Positions 44,981-56,278 are shown, counted from the first letter of the stretch. The stretch: DNA of 64,000 nt from Microbulbifer bruguierae (GCF_029869925.1 NZ_CP118605.1:4306001-4370000); one strand, 5' to 3'. Made by a program: numbers and translations. Notes: generated by a model from the sequence alone, not told the origin.

Positions 44981-46339
44981 ATGCTAGATATCTTACAAAC
45001 CGCAGTTTGGGCACTGGTGGCCCTCGGTGTACTTGTGAGCTTCCACGAGTTCGGCCACTTTATTGTGGCGCGCTGGTGTGGGGTAAAAGTATTGCGTTTT
45101 TCCGTGGGCTTTGGCCGCCGCCTGGTATCCCGCTACGACCGCCACGGTACCGAATTCACTGTTGCCGCTATTCCCCTGGGCGGCTATGTAAAGATGCTGG
45201 ATGAGCGGGAAGGCAATGTCGCGCCGGAAGAGCTGGACCGAGCCTTCAACCGTAAAAGTGTCTGGGCTCGTATGGCGATTGCGGCGGCGGGACCAGTAGC
45301 CAATTTTCTGCTGGCGATTGTGCTCTTCTGGGGTGTATTTCTCGGTGGAACTTCCGGCCCGGTGCCGGTGGTGGATGAAGTGGAAGCCGGCAGCCTCGCG
45401 GCCTACGCGGGGCTGGAGAAAGGCCAGGAAATCCTTGCTATCGACGATCAGCCCACTCCCACCTGGCAGGCGCTGAACTGGCAGCTTGCCAAACGCCTTG
45501 GGGAGAGTGGCGATATCAAATTTTCCGTACGCTACCCGGACTCGACCCTTGAATACCATATGTATGCGGATATCGACAGCTGGCTGTCCGGTAGGGAAGT
45601 AGCGGATCCTCTGAAGGAAATCGGCGTCAAATTGTGGGTGCCACAGGTCAGTATGACGCTGTCCCAGGTGGTGTCGGGAAGCCCCGCGGAGCGCGGTGGC
45701 TTGCAAGTGGGCGACGAAATTGTTGCCAGTGACGGACGGGACTTTACCACCTGGGATAGCTGGACAAGCTATATCAAAGCACGCCCGGAGCAGGCGGTAG
45801 CTGTTACCGTGGTCCGCGATGGTGCGGAGCGGAGCTTCACGCTTACCCCGGACGAGGTCGTTCTCGATAACGGTGAACGCATTGGCCGTATCGGTGTGTT
45901 GCCGACGGCAGCATCATGGCCTGAAGACAAGGTGCGTCGGTACCACTACGGTCTTCTTGGGGCCCTGAGTAAGGGGCTTGATGAGACCTGGAACAAAACG
46001 GCCTTTACTCTGGATAGTCTGAAGAAGCTGCTATTCGGACAGTTGTCCACCCGTAACTTGAGTGGCCCCATCACCATTGCTAAAGTGGCCGGCACCTCGG
46101 CGGACGCCGGCTGGCAATCCTTCCTCTCGTTGCTGGCTCTATTGAGTATCAGTCTCGGTGTGTTGAACCTGCTGCCCATCCCGGTGCTCGATGGTGGGCA
46201 TCTCCTTTACTACGGTATTGAGGCCATAAAAGGTTCTCCGGTATCGGAGAAGGTGCAGATGATTGGTATGCAGGTGGGGATGGCGATGGTGCTGGGGATC
46301 ATGGCCCTGGCGCTGTACAACGATATTTTGCGCCTGTAG
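44981..46339 (+). CDS. rseP: Site-2 zinc metalloprotease RseP
   Basis: An inner-membrane protease that cuts RseA within the membrane to release sigma-E and removes signal peptide remnants. It has 452 residues. The zinc site is SFHEFGHFIVARWCG (HExxH at about 22-26), and the third ligand Asp is in LLPIPVLDGGHLLYY near the C terminus. Two periplasmic PDZ domains lie at about 115-190 and 200-290 (GSPAERGGLQVGDEIVASDG). The RxxFNRK loop EELDRAFNRKSVWARM is present. It directly precedes bamA, tying stress signalling to outer-membrane protein assembly. Confidence 0.96.
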   Translation: MLDILQTAVWALVALGVLVSFHEFGHFIVARWCGVKVLRFSVGFGRRLVSRYDRHGTEFTVAAIPLGGYVKMLDEREGNVAPEELDRAFNRKSVWARMAIAAAGPVANFLLAIVLFWGVFLGGTSGPVPVVDEVEAGSLAAYAGLEKGQEILAIDDQPTPTWQALNWQLAKRLGESGDIKFSVRYPDSTLEYHMYADIDSWLSGREVADPLKEIGVKLWVPQVSMTLSQVVSGSPAERGGLQVGDEIVASDGRDFTTWDSWTSYIKARPEQAVAVTVVRDGAERSFTLTPDEVVLDNGERIGRIGVLPTAASWPEDKVRRYHYGLLGALSKGLDETWNKTAFTLDSLKKLLFGQLSTRNLSGPITIAKVAGTSADAGWQSFLSLLALLSISLGVLNLLPIPVLDGGHLLYYGIEAIKGSPVSEKVQMIGMQVGMAMVLGIMALALYNDILRL

Positions 46340-46416
46340 CCAAAATTTCGGGTGCGTTGAAATTGAACGGGCGGGTAGCCCGGCTGGAATTGCGAATAAA
46401 AACTCGGATTTAGTAG

Positions 46417-48987
46417 ATGAAAAATTTCCTGAAAGCGGCCTCGCTTGGTCTGGCTTTGCCAATCGCCGCTTACGCCCAGTCGTTTGTGGTCAATGATATC
46501 CGCGTTGAAGGTCTTCAGCGGGTTTCAGCGGGCACCGTGTTTGCCGCTTTGCCGGTGCGGGTGGGGGATCAGATCGAGAGTCTGGAAATCCAGAGTGCCA
46601 CCCGCGCACTGTTCCGAACCGGTTACTTCCAGGACATCCAGATTGGTCGTGAAAGCGGCGTGCTGGTCATTACGGTGCGCGAACGCCCGGCGATCTCGAA
46701 GATCGAGATTACCGGTAACAAAGCGATCAAAAGCGAAGATCTGCTGAAGGGCATGAGTGACAATGGTCTCGCTGAAGGTCAGATTTTCAAGCGCGCGACC
46801 CTGGAAGGACTGGCGCAGGAACTACAGCGTCAATATGTTGCGCAGGGGCGCTACGGCGCCAGCGTAAAGACCGAAGTGAAGGAGTTGCCGCGCAACCAGG
46901 TGGAACTGAAGGTTGTGGTGGATGAAGGCTCCGTCGCTGCCATCAAGCACATCAATGTTGTCGGTAACCGCGCCTTCTCTGACAGCGAGCTCGCAGAAAT
47001 CTTCGAACTGCAGACCACCGGCTGGTTGTCGTGGTTGAACAGTGACGATAAATACTCCCGGGAAAAACTGACCGGGGATCTGGAGCGCCTGGAATCCTAC
47101 TATCTTGATCGAGGTTATCTCGAGTTCAAGATTGACTCTACCCAAGTATCTCTGAGCCCTGATAAGCAAAGTGTTTTTATCACCGTGAATATCACCGAAG
47201 GTGATGTCTACACGGTTTCCGACGTGGAACTCGCCGGCGATCCAGTGGTGTCGGAAGAAGAAATCCGTCGCCTGTTGCTGGTGCGTAAAGGGCAGACATT
47301 CTCTCAGGTGCTGATGACCACCACCTCGGATTACATTACCAAGCGTCTGGGGAACGAGGGTTATACCTTTGCTGAAGTCAATGGTATGCCGGAGGCCAAT
47401 GAAGAGGATAAAACCGTAAAGGTTACTTTCTTTATCGATCCGGGTAAGCGCGCCTATGTGCGCCGCATTGATTTCCGGGGCAACACGCGTACTTCTGATG
47501 ACGTGTTGCGCCGCGAGATGCGTCAGATGGAGTCCGCATCGGCATCTTCAGCACGTATTGAGCAGTCCAAGGTACGTCTGGAGCGCCTTGGCTTTTTCAA
47601 AGAAGTGCAGGTCGAAACCACCGAAGTACCAGGTACTTCGGATCAGATTGATGTGGAATACACTGTAGAGGAGCAGCCCTCCGGTACCATTGGCGGCACT
47701 GTTGGATATGCTCAGGGCAGCGGTCTGGTACTGGGCGCTAATGTTCAGGAAAACAACTGGCTAGGTACCGGTAAGTCCGTCGGTTTTGCGGTGAATACCT
47801 CTACCTACCAGACGGTGATCAATTTTTCCTATACCGATCCGTACTTTACTCCGGATGGTGTCAGTCGTGGTTTCAACGTGTTTTACCAGGAACGCGATTA
47901 TTCCGAGATCAACCTGTCTAGCTATAACACCACTACCTATGGTGCAGGCCTGAGCTTCGGTTATCCGATTTCAGAAATCTCCCGGGTTGGGCTGAATATC
48001 GGTTTTAACCATATGGAACTGAGTACCCACAGCAGCTCAGTGCAGGAAATCAAGGATAGTCCGCTGCCCCTTGATTATGTCACCGGTGAAATTAACCGGG
48101 ATGATTTGGAGGCTATCCGGGCTGAACTGGGAGAAGCCAAAACCGACGGCGTAGCCCTTGATCTGAGCATGCCTATCGGGCCGGATTTTTTGAATAATGA
48201 TCCCGATGGTTTTGTCGATTTGTACGGGGATGAATTTGACACCTGGTCCGTGACTTCTTCCTATGCCCGGTCGACATTGAACCGCGGTATTCTTGCGACC
48301 CGTGGTGCCTCGCAGCGCGCATCTATTGAGGTGGCTCTGCCCGGTGGTGACCTCGAGTACTACAAACTCATATATACCGCCCAGTATTTTCGTCCGCTGA
48401 CCAGGGATCTCACTTTGCGTCTTCGCACCCGCCTCGGGTATGCGGAGGGGTATGGCGATATCGATGAGCTGCCATTTTTTGAAAATTTTTACGGTGGTGG
48501 TTTTGGCTCTGTGCGAGGGTTTGAGCGAAACACCCTTGGGCCGCGTTCGACTCCAGCAGTAAGTTATATCCCTGAACCATGTGCGGTGAATGCGGAGGGT
48601 GACACGTCTAAGTATTGCTACGTCCTGGATGACAGCACCGGTGAGTTTGTAACAACGGATCCCTCGCGTAGGCCGCAACCTTTTGGTGGCAATATTCTCG
48701 TTGAGGGTAGTGCGGAAGTGATTTTCCCGATTCCATTTGTAAAAGATCAGCGCTCCATGCAGTCCGCATTTTTTATTGATGCCGGTAATGTTTTCAGCAG
48801 CAACTGTGGCGAATCTCAGCTCAACTGTTACGATATCGACGTCGATTACATCAACGTGTCCGCGGGTATCGGCCTGACCTGGATTACCGGGTTTGGCCCG
48901 CTAACGTTCAGTCTTTCCAAGGCCCTGCGTGAAAATGAGGATGACGATGTGGAAGTGTTCCAGTTCTCTCTGGGTAACAGCTTCTGA
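46417..48987 (+). CDS. bamA: Outer membrane protein assembly factor BamA
   Basis: The central Omp85 channel of the BAM complex. It has 856 residues, somewhat longer than the 810 of Escherichia coli. Signal peptide about 1-20; five POTRA domains (about 24-425); 16-stranded barrel after that. The lid motif [13 protein letters not shown] lies in loop 6. Loop 6 holds a Cys pair ([15 protein letters not shown]), and a second Cys pair lies in NCGESQLNC. The last residue is Phe, as expected for the beta-signal (FSLGNSF). The extra length is mainly in extracellular loops. Confidence 0.97.
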   Translation: MKNFLKAASLGLALPIAAYAQSFVVNDIRVEGLQRVSAGTVFAALPVRVGDQIESLEIQSATRALFRTGYFQDIQIGRESGVLVITVRERPAISKIEITGNKAIKSEDLLKGMSDNGLAEGQIFKRATLEGLAQELQRQYVAQGRYGASVKTEVKELPRNQVELKVVVDEGSVAAIKHINVVGNRAFSDSELAEIFELQTTGWLSWLNSDDKYSREKLTGDLERLESYYLDRGYLEFKIDSTQVSLSPDKQSVFITVNITEGDVYTVSDVELAGDPVVSEEEIRRLLLVRKGQTFSQVLMTTTSDYITKRLGNEGYTFAEVNGMPEANEEDKTVKVTFFIDPGKRAYVRRIDFRGNTRTSDDVLRREMRQMESASASSARIEQSKVRLERLGFFKEVQVETTEVPGTSDQIDVEYTVEEQPSGTIGGTVGYAQGSGLVLGANVQENNWLGTGKSVGFAVNTSTYQTVINFSYTDPYFTPDGVSRGFNVFYQERDYSEINLSSYNTTTYGAGLSFGYPISEISRVGLNIGFNHMELSTHSSSVQEIKDSPLPLDYVTGEINRDDLEAIRAELGEAKTDGVALDLSMPIGPDFLNNDPDGFVDLYGDEFDTWSVTSSYARSTLNRGILATRGASQRASIEVALPGGDLEYYKLIYTAQYFRPLTRDLTLRLRTRLGYAEGYGDIDELPFFENFYGGGFGSVRGFERNTLGPRSTPAVSYIPEPCAVNAEGDTSKYCYVLDDSTGEFVTTDPSRRPQPFGGNILVEGSAEVIFPIPFVKDQRSMQSAFFIDAGNVFSSNCGESQLNCYDIDVDYINVSAGIGLTWITGFGPLTFSLSKALRENEDDDVEVFQFSLGNSF

Positions 48988-49100
48988 TCATTGATTGCCC
49001 TTTGCTGTCCGATCGTGGCGGTATGAGGGTAGTTAGTGGACTTCATAATAACGGGCGCTCGGATGGGCGCCGGCAATTTACAGAGATACGGAGAACTAAC

Positions 49101-49616
49101 GTGTTCAAATTTGTAAAAGTAAGTGCGATTTTGCTGGCAGGTCTGCTGTTTTCTGGTGCTGCCGCGGCGCAAACCAAAGTGGCTGTCGTCAATATTCAGG
49201 CAGCCATCATGAGCACAGAAAAAGCGTCCTCCAAAATCAACGCCCTGAAAACCAGTTCCGAATACTCCCAGTTGCAGAACAGCGCTGAAGGCATTCGTTC
49301 GGAAGTGCAGAAAATGGCGGAAGACGCACAGAAAAATGGTGTGACCTGGTCTGATGAACAAAAAGCCGAGCATCAGCGCAAAATGAACTTCAAGCGCTCG
49401 GACTTTGAAACGGCAGTAAAAAAACTGCGCGCTATAGAAGGACAGGCCGTTCAGGATATCCAGAAAGATCTGTTGCCCAAGGCCAAGACCGTGCTGGAAG
49501 AAATCATTAAAGAGCGCAAACTGGACCTGGTGCTGGATGCCAATGCCGCGGTTTATGCCGGCGCTGAAGCAAGTCTTACCGAAGATCTGGTCAAGCGTCT
49601 TAACGCCGCAAAATAA
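49101..49616 (+). CDS. skp: Periplasmic chaperone Skp/OmpH
   Basis: A trimeric holding chaperone for unfolded outer-membrane proteins, working with BamA. The GTG at 49101 has GGAG eight bases upstream; an in-frame extension to 49002 is not part of the family. The 171-residue product has a signal peptide (about 1-23, GAAAAQ), [18 protein letters not shown], then a coiled-coil hairpin of the tentacle (about 60-140), rich in Lys and Gln, and a short C-terminal beta part ([17 protein letters not shown]). It sits 113 bases after bamA and ahead of lpxD. Confidence 0.95.
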   Translation: MFKFVKVSAILLAGLLFSGAAAAQTKVAVVNIQAAIMSTEKASSKINALKTSSEYSQLQNSAEGIRSEVQKMAEDAQKNGVTWSDEQKAEHQRKMNFKRSDFETAVKKLRAIEGQAVQDIQKDLLPKAKTVLEEIIKERKLDLVLDANAAVYAGAEASLTEDLVKRLNAAK

Positions 49617-49639
49617 CCTCGCTGCAAGAGACTGTCAGT

Positions 49640-50719
49640 ATGAGCGAACAGCTGACACTGGCTCAGTTGGCTGAGAAACTGGGCGCTGAGTTGCGCCTGG
49701 TGAATGGGGCCAGTGGCAATCAAATCCCCACTGGCCTCAATACTTTACAGGATGCCGGTGAAAATCAGGTCAGTTTTCTCGCCAGTGCAAATTACCGCCG
49801 CTTTTTGGCGGAGACCCGGGCGTGTGCAGTATTAGTGACAGCCGACCAGGCTGAAGCCTGTCCTGTGTCGGCACTGGTGGTCGCCAATCCTTACCTGGCC
49901 TTTGCCCAGGCGACGGCCATTTACGATGACGCTCCGCGATATGCGCCGGGTATCGACGCCACCGCGTCGGTTCATCCAACGGCGGAGGTTCACGAGAGTG
50001 CCGCTATTGGTCCCGGAACCGTCATCGAGAAGGATGTGAAGGTTGCGGCGGGCGTTGTTATTGGTCCCGGCTGTGTTGTAGGTGCCGGAAGTGAAATTGG
50101 TGCGCGCTCCAGGTTGTTTCCTGGTGTGGTTGTCTATCACGGCTGCTACATCGGCACCGACTGTATAGTGCACGCCAACACCGTTATTGGTGCGGATGGT
50201 TTCGGTTTTGCTCCCAGTGAAGGGCGGTGGAATAAAATTCATCAGCTCGGTGGTGTGGAAATCTCTGATCAAGTGGAGATAGGGGCCTGCAGCTGCATTG
50301 ATCGCGGGGCTCTCGGTAACACGGTGATCGGCCGGGGTGTCAAGATCGACAATATGGTGCAGATCGCGCACAATGTGCAGATCGGTGACTATACAGCCAT
50401 GGCTGCGTGCTCCGCGGTTGCGGGTAGTACGGTAATTGGCAAACAGTGCACCATTGCCGGTGGCGTAGGTATCGTAGGCCATCTGACCATTGCCGACCGC
50501 ACCCATGTTACTGCCCGCACGCTGGTTACCAAGTCCATTGAAAACGCCGGCTCCTATTCCAGCGGCACGCCGTTTTCGGAAAGTCGCGCTTGGCGTCGCA
50601 ATGCGGTGCGCTACGGGCAGCTGGATCAGATGGCCCGTCGCTTGAGAGAGCTGGAGACTACGCTTGCAATGCTGTCGACAGAGACTTCAACGGAGTCACA
50701 GGCATCCGGTTCCGAGTAG
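49640..50719 (+). CDS. lpxD: UDP-3-O-(3-hydroxyacyl)glucosamine N-acyltransferase
   Basis: Adds the second 3-hydroxyacyl chain to UDP-3-O-acylglucosamine in lipid A synthesis. It has 359 residues. An N-terminal uridine-binding domain (about 1-100, [13 protein letters not shown]) is followed by left-handed beta-helix hexapeptides, and the catalytic His lies in [14 protein letters not shown] (about 240). The [12 protein letters not shown] loop is diagnostic. The C-terminal helix ([11 protein letters not shown]) is normal. It starts 23 bases after skp. Confidence 0.96.
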   Translation: MSEQLTLAQLAEKLGAELRLVNGASGNQIPTGLNTLQDAGENQVSFLASANYRRFLAETRACAVLVTADQAEACPVSALVVANPYLAFAQATAIYDDAPRYAPGIDATASVHPTAEVHESAAIGPGTVIEKDVKVAAGVVIGPGCVVGAGSEIGARSRLFPGVVVYHGCYIGTDCIVHANTVIGADGFGFAPSEGRWNKIHQLGGVEISDQVEIGACSCIDRGALGNTVIGRGVKIDNMVQIAHNVQIGDYTAMAACSAVAGSTVIGKQCTIAGGVGIVGHLTIADRTHVTARTLVTKSIENAGSYSSGTPFSESRAWRRNAVRYGQLDQMARRLRELETTLAMLSTETSTESQASGSE

Positions 50720-50806
50720 CGGACCCGGTTCAAGTTAAACAATCAGATTTTATTAGTTAATTCGGGGCGTTCGGCGCCCCGAAGTGGTTTCTGGGGACAA
50801 ATCGCC

Positions 50807-51244
50807 ATGATGGACGTACAGGAAATTCGTCAATACCTGCCGCACCGCTATCCTTTCCTTCTGGTAGACCGGGTTGTCGAACTGGAGAAGGGTAAGTCGA
50901 TCACAGGCTACAAAAACATCTCGATCAACGAGGAAGTATTCAACGGTCATTTTCCTGAGATGCCGATTTTTCCCGGTGTCATGATCGTAGAAGCGCTGGC
51001 GCAGGTTTCCGGTATCCTGGGCTTCAAGACCCTTGATCAAAAGCCTGCAGACGGATATCTCTACTTGTTTGCCGGTATCGACAACGTGCGTTTCAAGCGT
51101 CAGGTGGTCCCGGGTGATCGCCTGCAGCTGGAGTCCCAGGTGATTTCAGAGCGCCGCGGTATCTGGAAATTTGCCGGGAAAGCCAGCGTCGATGGCGAGT
51201 TGGCGGCATCCGCAGATATTCTTTGTGCGGTTAAAAAAATCTGA
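50807..51244 (+). CDS. fabZ: 3-hydroxyacyl-[acyl-carrier-protein] dehydratase FabZ
   Basis: A hot-dog fold dehydratase making trans-2-enoyl-ACP in fatty acid elongation. It draws on the same hydroxyacyl-ACP pool as LpxA and LpxD. It has 145 residues; start at ATG 50807 or 50810. The active His and Glu are in [21 protein letters not shown] (in part: [20 protein letters not shown]), with [14 protein letters not shown] at the front. Being between lpxD and lpxA is the usual order. The next 176 bases before lpxA hold nothing recognised. Confidence 0.96.
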   Translation: MMDVQEIRQYLPHRYPFLLVDRVVELEKGKSITGYKNISINEEVFNGHFPEMPIFPGVMIVEALAQVSGILGFKTLDQKPADGYLYLFAGIDNVRFKRQVVPGDRLQLESQVISERRGIWKFAGKASVDGELAASADILCAVKKI

Positions 51245-51420
51245 GGATCAACGTCGGTTGACTCCAGATGCGGCGCATGGGAAGGCGGCATCCGGTGAAG
51301 GCGAAACCTTTGCAGATTGTTGTGAACGTATTACGGATGTTGCTGGCGCAACGGGATCGGTTCGCCACCAGATTCTTTGGGGCTGGTGTGGACCGGCACC
51401 AGTGAGGAGATAGTTACAAA

Positions 51421-52200
51421 ATGCAAACCAGAATTCACCCGACCGCAATTGTTGATGATTCGGCAAAGATTGGTGATGGGGTGCAAATCGGTCCTTACAG
51501 TATTGTGGGGCCTGACGTTGAGATCGGCGATGGCTGCGAAATCGCTTCCCATGTGGTACTGAGTGGCCCGACCAAGCTGGGTAAAAACAATCGGATTTAC
51601 CAGTTTGCTTCGGTGGGTCAGGATACCCCGGATAAAAAGTACCGGGGCGAGCCCACCACCCTGGTGATCGGTGATAACAATGTTATCCGTGAAGGTGTCA
51701 CGATTCATCGCGGTACCGTTCAGGATCGCGGCGAAACTACTATCGGAAACGACAACCTGCTGATGGCCTATGCGCATATCGGCCACGATAGCGTAATTGG
51801 GAATCACACGATTCTGGTCAACAATGTTGCGCTTGCCGGCCATGTATACGTGCGCGACTGGGCGATCCTCAGTGGCTACACCCTGGTGCATCAGCACTGT
51901 ACCATCGGCGAACACGCGTTCACCGGTATGGGGGCCGGGGTTGGTAAGGACGTGCCGGCTTATGTGATGGTGGCGGGAAATCCGGCTGAGGCCAAGACGA
52001 TCAATGCCGAGGGGTTGCGCCGCAGAGGCTTTACCCGGGAAGAAATCGCCCTGATCAACAAAGCCTACAAAACGGTTTATCGCCGCGGTTTGACGGCCGA
52101 CGAAGCGCTGGAATCCCTGGCGCAGCTGCGTCAGGAGTCTGCGGTTATCCAGCCCTGGATCGATTCCCTGAACGATTCCACGCGCGGTATCGTCCGCTGA
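51421..52200 (+). CDS. lpxA: UDP-N-acetylglucosamine acyltransferase
   Basis: The first lipid A step, moving a 3-hydroxyacyl group from ACP to UDP-GlcNAc. It has 259 residues, almost all left-handed beta-helix hexapeptides. The catalytic His lies in LLMAYAHIGHDSVIGNHTIL (about H122/H125). The chain-length ruler region around GHVYVRDWAILSGYTLVHQ is present: the G of LSGYTLV favours longer acyl chains in some species, but a firm call needs alignment. The C-terminal helical part (about 195-259) binds ACP. lpxB follows after nine bases. Confidence 0.96.
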   Translation: MQTRIHPTAIVDDSAKIGDGVQIGPYSIVGPDVEIGDGCEIASHVVLSGPTKLGKNNRIYQFASVGQDTPDKKYRGEPTTLVIGDNNVIREGVTIHRGTVQDRGETTIGNDNLLMAYAHIGHDSVIGNHTILVNNVALAGHVYVRDWAILSGYTLVHQHCTIGEHAFTGMGAGVGKDVPAYVMVAGNPAEAKTINAEGLRRRGFTREEIALINKAYKTVYRRGLTADEALESLAQLRQESAVIQPWIDSLNDSTRGIVR

Positions 52201-52209
52201 GGTAGTCCC

Positions 52210-53394
52210 TTGCTTGATCAGAATGGAAATAAGGGTAACGCTGAAGCTCGAACCCTGCGCGTCGGCATGCTTGCTGGCGAAGCTTCGGGCGATATCCTCG
52301 GTGCAGGTCTGATTGCGGCCCTGCAAAAACGCTTCGCCAGAGTAGAAGTAACCGGGATCGCCGGTCCCCGTATGCAGGCACTCGGTGCCGACTCCCGGTT
52401 TCCCATGGAGCGGCTATCGGTGATGGGGCTGGTAGAGCCACTGAAGCGTTTGCCGGAGTTACTGAAAATCCGCCGTACCCTGCGGCAGCATTTTATCGCC
52501 AATCCGCCGGATATTTTTATCGGCATCGACTCCCCTGATTTCAACCTCGGCCTTGAAGAGGCATTGCGTGCGGCGGGAATTCCGACGGTGCACTACGTGA
52601 GTCCGTCGGTATGGGCATGGCGTCAGGGGCGGATCAAGAAAATAGCGCGGGCAGTGGATCACATTCTCACATTGTTGCCATTTGAAGCGGATTTTTACCG
52701 CGAACACCAGGTGCCGGTGACGTTTGTTGGTCATCCTCTTGCAGACGAAATACCGCTGGATGTGGATGTGGATGCGGCCAAGCGCGACCTCGGTTTTGCT
52801 CCTGAAGATAAGGTAGTTGCATTGCTGCCAGGCAGTCGCGGCGGTGAAGTACGCCTGCTGGGGCCACTGTTTCTGCAGGCTGCGCTCTGGTGCCATCAGC
52901 GGCGCCGAGATTTAAAATTCGTGCTTCCTGCCGCGAGTCCTGAGCGCAGGGCGCAAATCGAGCAGCAGTTGGCGCAATTGACGGGGCTGGAAGATCTTCC
53001 TTTGACCGTATTGGATGGCCAGTCCCAGAAGGCACTCGCTGCGGCGGATGCCGTATTGATCGCGTCGGGTACCGCGACACTGGAAACCATGTTGATGAAT
53101 AAGCCCATGGTGGTGGCCTATAAAATGGCCGGTCTTTCCTATGCGATTTTCTCCCGTATGCTGCACACCCCCTGGGTGTCGCTGCCGAATCTGCTGGCGC
53201 AGCGCGAGCTGGTGCCGGAAATCCTTCAGGATGATGCAACTCCGGAAGCGCTGGGTGCGGCAATTCTGAATTATTTTGATGATCCGTTGCTGGGAGACCG
53301 GCTGCGTCGGGAATTCAGCGAACTGCACCAGCAATTGCGTCGGGATGCGTCGGAAAAAGCGGCTGAAGCCGTTTGCACGTTACTCGACAAATAA
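52210..53394 (+). CDS. lpxB: Lipid-A-disaccharide synthase
   Basis: A peripheral membrane glycosyltransferase (GT19) joining lipid X to UDP-2,3-diacylglucosamine. It has 394 residues and starts at TTG 52210 with GAGG ahead. The [20 protein letters not shown] start (about 18-37) is typical, as are [48 protein letters not shown] and [21 protein letters not shown] (in part: [10 protein letters not shown]). It completes the lpxD-fabZ-lpxA-lpxB run. Confidence 0.96.
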   Translation: MLDQNGNKGNAEARTLRVGMLAGEASGDILGAGLIAALQKRFARVEVTGIAGPRMQALGADSRFPMERLSVMGLVEPLKRLPELLKIRRTLRQHFIANPPDIFIGIDSPDFNLGLEEALRAAGIPTVHYVSPSVWAWRQGRIKKIARAVDHILTLLPFEADFYREHQVPVTFVGHPLADEIPLDVDVDAAKRDLGFAPEDKVVALLPGSRGGEVRLLGPLFLQAALWCHQRRRDLKFVLPAASPERRAQIEQQLAQLTGLEDLPLTVLDGQSQKALAAADAVLIASGTATLETMLMNKPMVVAYKMAGLSYAIFSRMLHTPWVSLPNLLAQRELVPEILQDDATPEALGAAILNYFDDPLLGDRLRREFSELHQQLRRDASEKAAEAVCTLLDK

Positions 53395-53443
53395 GCCACG
53401 CTCTTACCCTTCTTTGAATAGTCGCTTTCCTGGTTATCTTCCC

Positions 53444-54058
53444 ATGAAATCCAAAACTGCATTGCCTGCGTACGTCTGCCCCTACACTGGAACCCTGCTG
53501 GCTGGGGTTGATGAGGTCGGCCGCGGGCCGCTGGCGGGGGATGTGGTGGCCGCAGCGGTCATCCTTGACCCGGAAAACCCGATCGAAGGCCTGGCAGATT
53601 CAAAAAAGCTCAGCGAGAAAAAGCGCGAGGCGCTATTTGACGAGATTCGCGAAAAGACGCTTGCTTATGCCATTGCGCGTGCGACGGTGGAGGAAATCGA
53701 TCAGCTCAATATTCTCCATGCCAGTTTGCTGGCAATGAAGCGGGCGGTAGAGGGGTTATCGGTGCAGCCGGAATTCGTACTGGTGGATGGAAATCGCAAG
53801 CCGATGTGGCATTACGATTGCGATACGGTGGTAAAGGGCGATGACCGTGTCGCGGCAATCGCGGCGGCATCCATTCTCGCCAAGGTTACCAGGGACCGGG
53901 AAATGGTGGATCTGGATCGGGTTTACCCGGGTTATGGCCTGGCGGGTCACAAAGGATATCCCACCAAGGTACACATGGAGGCGCTGGAGCGCCTCGGTGC
54001 AAGTCCGGTCCATCGCAAGAGCTTTGCGCCGGTGCGTCGCCAGCTGGAACTAATTTGA
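53444..54058 (+). CDS. rnhB: Ribonuclease HII
   Basis: Cuts RNA in RNA-DNA hybrids, including single misincorporated ribonucleotides. The ATG at 53444 gives 204 residues; an in-frame extension upstream overlaps lpxB and is rejected. The metal site is seen in [21 protein letters not shown] (DEVGRGPL), the [14 protein letters not shown] helix, and [29 protein letters not shown] (in part: [20 protein letters not shown]). It ends the lpx cluster. In Pseudomonas dnaE normally follows; here it does not. Confidence 0.96.
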   Translation: MKSKTALPAYVCPYTGTLLAGVDEVGRGPLAGDVVAAAVILDPENPIEGLADSKKLSEKKREALFDEIREKTLAYAIARATVEEIDQLNILHASLLAMKRAVEGLSVQPEFVLVDGNRKPMWHYDCDTVVKGDDRVAAIAAASILAKVTRDREMVDLDRVYPGYGLAGHKGYPTKVHMEALERLGASPVHRKSFAPVRRQLELI

Positions 54059-54133
54059 CCCTGAAAATTAAGAGGCGAGGGCAGCCGTTACGAGTGGCTC
54101 GCCCGGTTTAGGGGGCTGGTGTACCCGATCGAA

Positions 54134-55405
54134 TCAGCCTCGCGCTTTGCGGATGCGTGCGCTGGTGATCATCTTGTCTGACACTGCGACAATTTCGATC
54201 AGATACTCGCCGATATAAAGGCTGATGTTGCCTTCCGGGATACTTTCCAGATGCTCCATGATCAACCCGTTAAAGGTCTTGGGGCCATCGGTGGGTAATT
54301 CCCAGTGCAGGGTGCGGTTGATGTCGCGGATGGATGTGCCTCCATCCACGAGATACCAATCATCCTCCTGGGCCACGATTTCCTCGTCATCACTGGGTAT
54401 CGGGCTCGCGGTAAAGTCGCCCACAATCTCTTCCAGCAGGTCTTCCAGGGTCACTATACCCATCACCTCGCCGTACTCGTCCACCACCAGGCCCATACGC
54501 CGCTTTTTCTGCTGGAAGTTCATCAGCAGGGTCGGTAGCGGTGTGGCCTCGGGCACAAAATAGGGTTCGTCGAGGTGTGTTTTCAGGGTGTCTGAGGTCA
54601 GCTTCTCCGTCCCGTCGCGCAGGATTTGTGCGGCGCGGCGCAGGTGCAGTATACCCACCACGTTGTTGATATCGCCGCGGTAGACGGGCAGGCGGGTATA
54701 GCTACTCTCTGCCAGCTGGTGAAGGATGGCATCTGCGGAGTTGTCCAAATCGACCCCGATGACCTCGTTGCGCGGGATCATGATGTCTTCCACGGTGGCC
54801 TGGTCCAGATCGAGCACGTTCAATAGCATGCCCTTGTGCTTGGTCGGAAGCAGGGCGCCGGATTCGAATACGACGGTGCGCAGTTCTTCCGGGGCGAGGT
54901 GTTCTGCCTCGGACTCTTTCCCGGCTTCAACCCCGACAAGGCGGGCGAGCCCGTTGGAAATACTGCCGACCAGCCAAACAAAAGGAGCTAGCAGCCACAT
55001 TAGTGGTTGTAATACCACGCTGGCGGGGAAGGCGACTTTTTCCGGGTGCAGCGCAGCAATGGTTTTTGGCGTGACTTCGGCAAAAATCAGGATTGCCAGG
55101 GTGAGGGCAATGGTCGCATAGCCGAGCCCCGCTTCGCCGTATAACCGGGTGAAGAGGATTGTAGCAATGGCAGTGGCGAGAATATTGACGAGGTTGTTGC
55201 CAATCAGAATCGCTCCGATCAGTTTGTCCGGGCGCGACAGTAGGTCCATGGCACGTTTGGCCCCGCGGTGGCCGCTTTTCGCCTGATGGCGCAGGCGGTA
55301 GCGGTTGAGCGCCATCATGCTGGTTTCAGAGCTGGAGAAAAATGCGGAAATAACTATCAGCAGGCCTATCAGTGCAAACAGAAGGCCGGGCGGTATGTCG
55401 TTCAA
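54134..55405 (-). CDS. CorB/HlyC-type CNNM transporter with CBS domains
   Basis: An inner-membrane protein of about 423 residues implicated in Mg2+ (or Co2+) efflux. No ATG exists near the start; the TTG at 55405 gives MNDIPPGLLFALIGLLIVIS, matching the family, while the TTG at 55468 would add 21 extra residues. The DUF21 domain (about 1-180) has FFSSSETSMMALNRYRLRHQ and FAEVTPKTIAALHPEKVA. Two CBS domains follow (about 195-320), with the MIPRNEVIGVDL and YGEVMGIVTLEDLLEEIVGD segments, and a CorC_HlyC domain ends it. It is downstream of ypjD on the same strand, a standard pair. Confidence 0.93.
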   Translation of the reverse strand: MNDIPPGLLFALIGLLIVISAFFSSSETSMMALNRYRLRHQAKSGHRGAKRAMDLLSRPDKLIGAILIGNNLVNILATAIATILFTRLYGEAGLGYATIALTLAILIFAEVTPKTIAALHPEKVAFPASVVLQPLMWLLAPFVWLVGSISNGLARLVGVEAGKESEAEHLAPEELRTVVFESGALLPTKHKGMLLNVLDLDQATVEDIMIPRNEVIGVDLDNSADAILHQLAESSYTRLPVYRGDINNVVGILHLRRAAQILRDGTEKLTSDTLKTHLDEPYFVPEATPLPTLLMNFQQKKRRMGLVVDEYGEVMGIVTLEDLLEEIVGDFTASPIPSDDEEIVAQEDDWYLVDGGTSIRDINRTLHWELPTDGPKTFNGLIMEHLESIPEGNISLYIGEYLIEIVAVSDKMITSARIRKARG

Positions 55406-55474
55406 GGGGGAGCTCTTTTTATTGGGACAGGGCGATATTGGAACAGAACGGCTGAGGTCGCAAGTCAAGCGGCC

Positions 55475-56278
55475 TCAGCCTCGGGGCAAAATGACTTCCA
55501 ATGCCAGTTTGCTGCCGAAAAAAGCCAGCATAAGAATGGCAAAGGCGCACAGGGTCCAGCGCACAGCGGTATTGCCGCGCCAGCCTTTTCGCCAGTGGCC
55601 CCACAGGAGAATGCTGTACAGAATCCACGCCAGAATGGATAGCGCGGTTTTGTGTACCAGATGCTGGGCAAACAGATTTTCTACAAACAGGGCTCCGGTG
55701 ATCAGGGACGCGGTCAGCAGCAGTTGTCCGAAAGCCACCAAGCCAAACAGCAGGCTCTCCATGGTCTGTAGTGGCGGTAGCAGGCGACTGATACCAGACG
55801 GCCGGTGATTGTGCAGCTGCTGGTTCAACCAGTAGAGGTAAATGGCCTGTAGCGTGGCCAATGTCAGCAGCGAGTACGCAGAGATGGATAGCAGGGCGTG
55901 GGCGGCGATACTAGGGGATATCTGTGTGCGTGGCGAAACTCCTCCCCAGGCGTGTACGGCGGCGAGTTCTGCCAGTGCCGCCAGTGGCGCTATGGCCAGG
56001 ATCAGCAGGGTAAGCCGGTGCCGCAGGGATAGAATCAAAAGCAGTAAGGCTACGGACCAGGTAACCAGGGACAGCATGGCCAACAGGTCAAAGCGAAAGC
56101 CAACGTCAGCAAACAAGATGAATTTCAGGGACAGGGCATGGGCGACGATGGCGCCGGCGAACAGTGCCAGCATTAGTGGCTGTCGGGTCGCCTGCTGGTG
56201 ACGCGACAGCGACAGGGCTGCGACCGCAGTAGTGGCCAGATAAAGTGCAATTGCCGTCCAGTGGGCTACAGCCGCCAT
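55475..56278 (-). CDS. ypjD: YpjD-type inner membrane protein (cytochrome c assembly CcsA-like fold)
   Basis: A membrane protein of 267 residues with about eight helices and the heme-handling CcsA/CcmC-like architecture. The ATG at 56278 starts a hydrophobic N terminus (MAAVAHWTAIALYLATTAVA), whereas an upstream in-frame ATG at 56407 gives a non-family basic stretch overlapping the ffh promoter region. The WGG-like signature is AVHAWGGVSPRTQISPSIAAHALLS, with conserved His residues in IAAHALLS and AQHLVHKTALS. It is divergent from ffh, and this order (ffh, ypjD, corB) is conserved in Gammaproteobacteria. Confidence 0.92.
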   Translation of the reverse strand: MAAVAHWTAIALYLATTAVAALSLSRHQQATRQPLMLALFAGAIVAHALSLKFILFADVGFRFDLLAMLSLVTWSVALLLLILSLRHRLTLLILAIAPLAALAELAAVHAWGGVSPRTQISPSIAAHALLSISAYSLLTLATLQAIYLYWLNQQLHNHRPSGISRLLPPLQTMESLLFGLVAFGQLLLTASLITGALFVENLFAQHLVHKTALSILAWILYSILLWGHWRKGWRGNTAVRWTLCAFAILMLAFFGSKLALEVILPRG

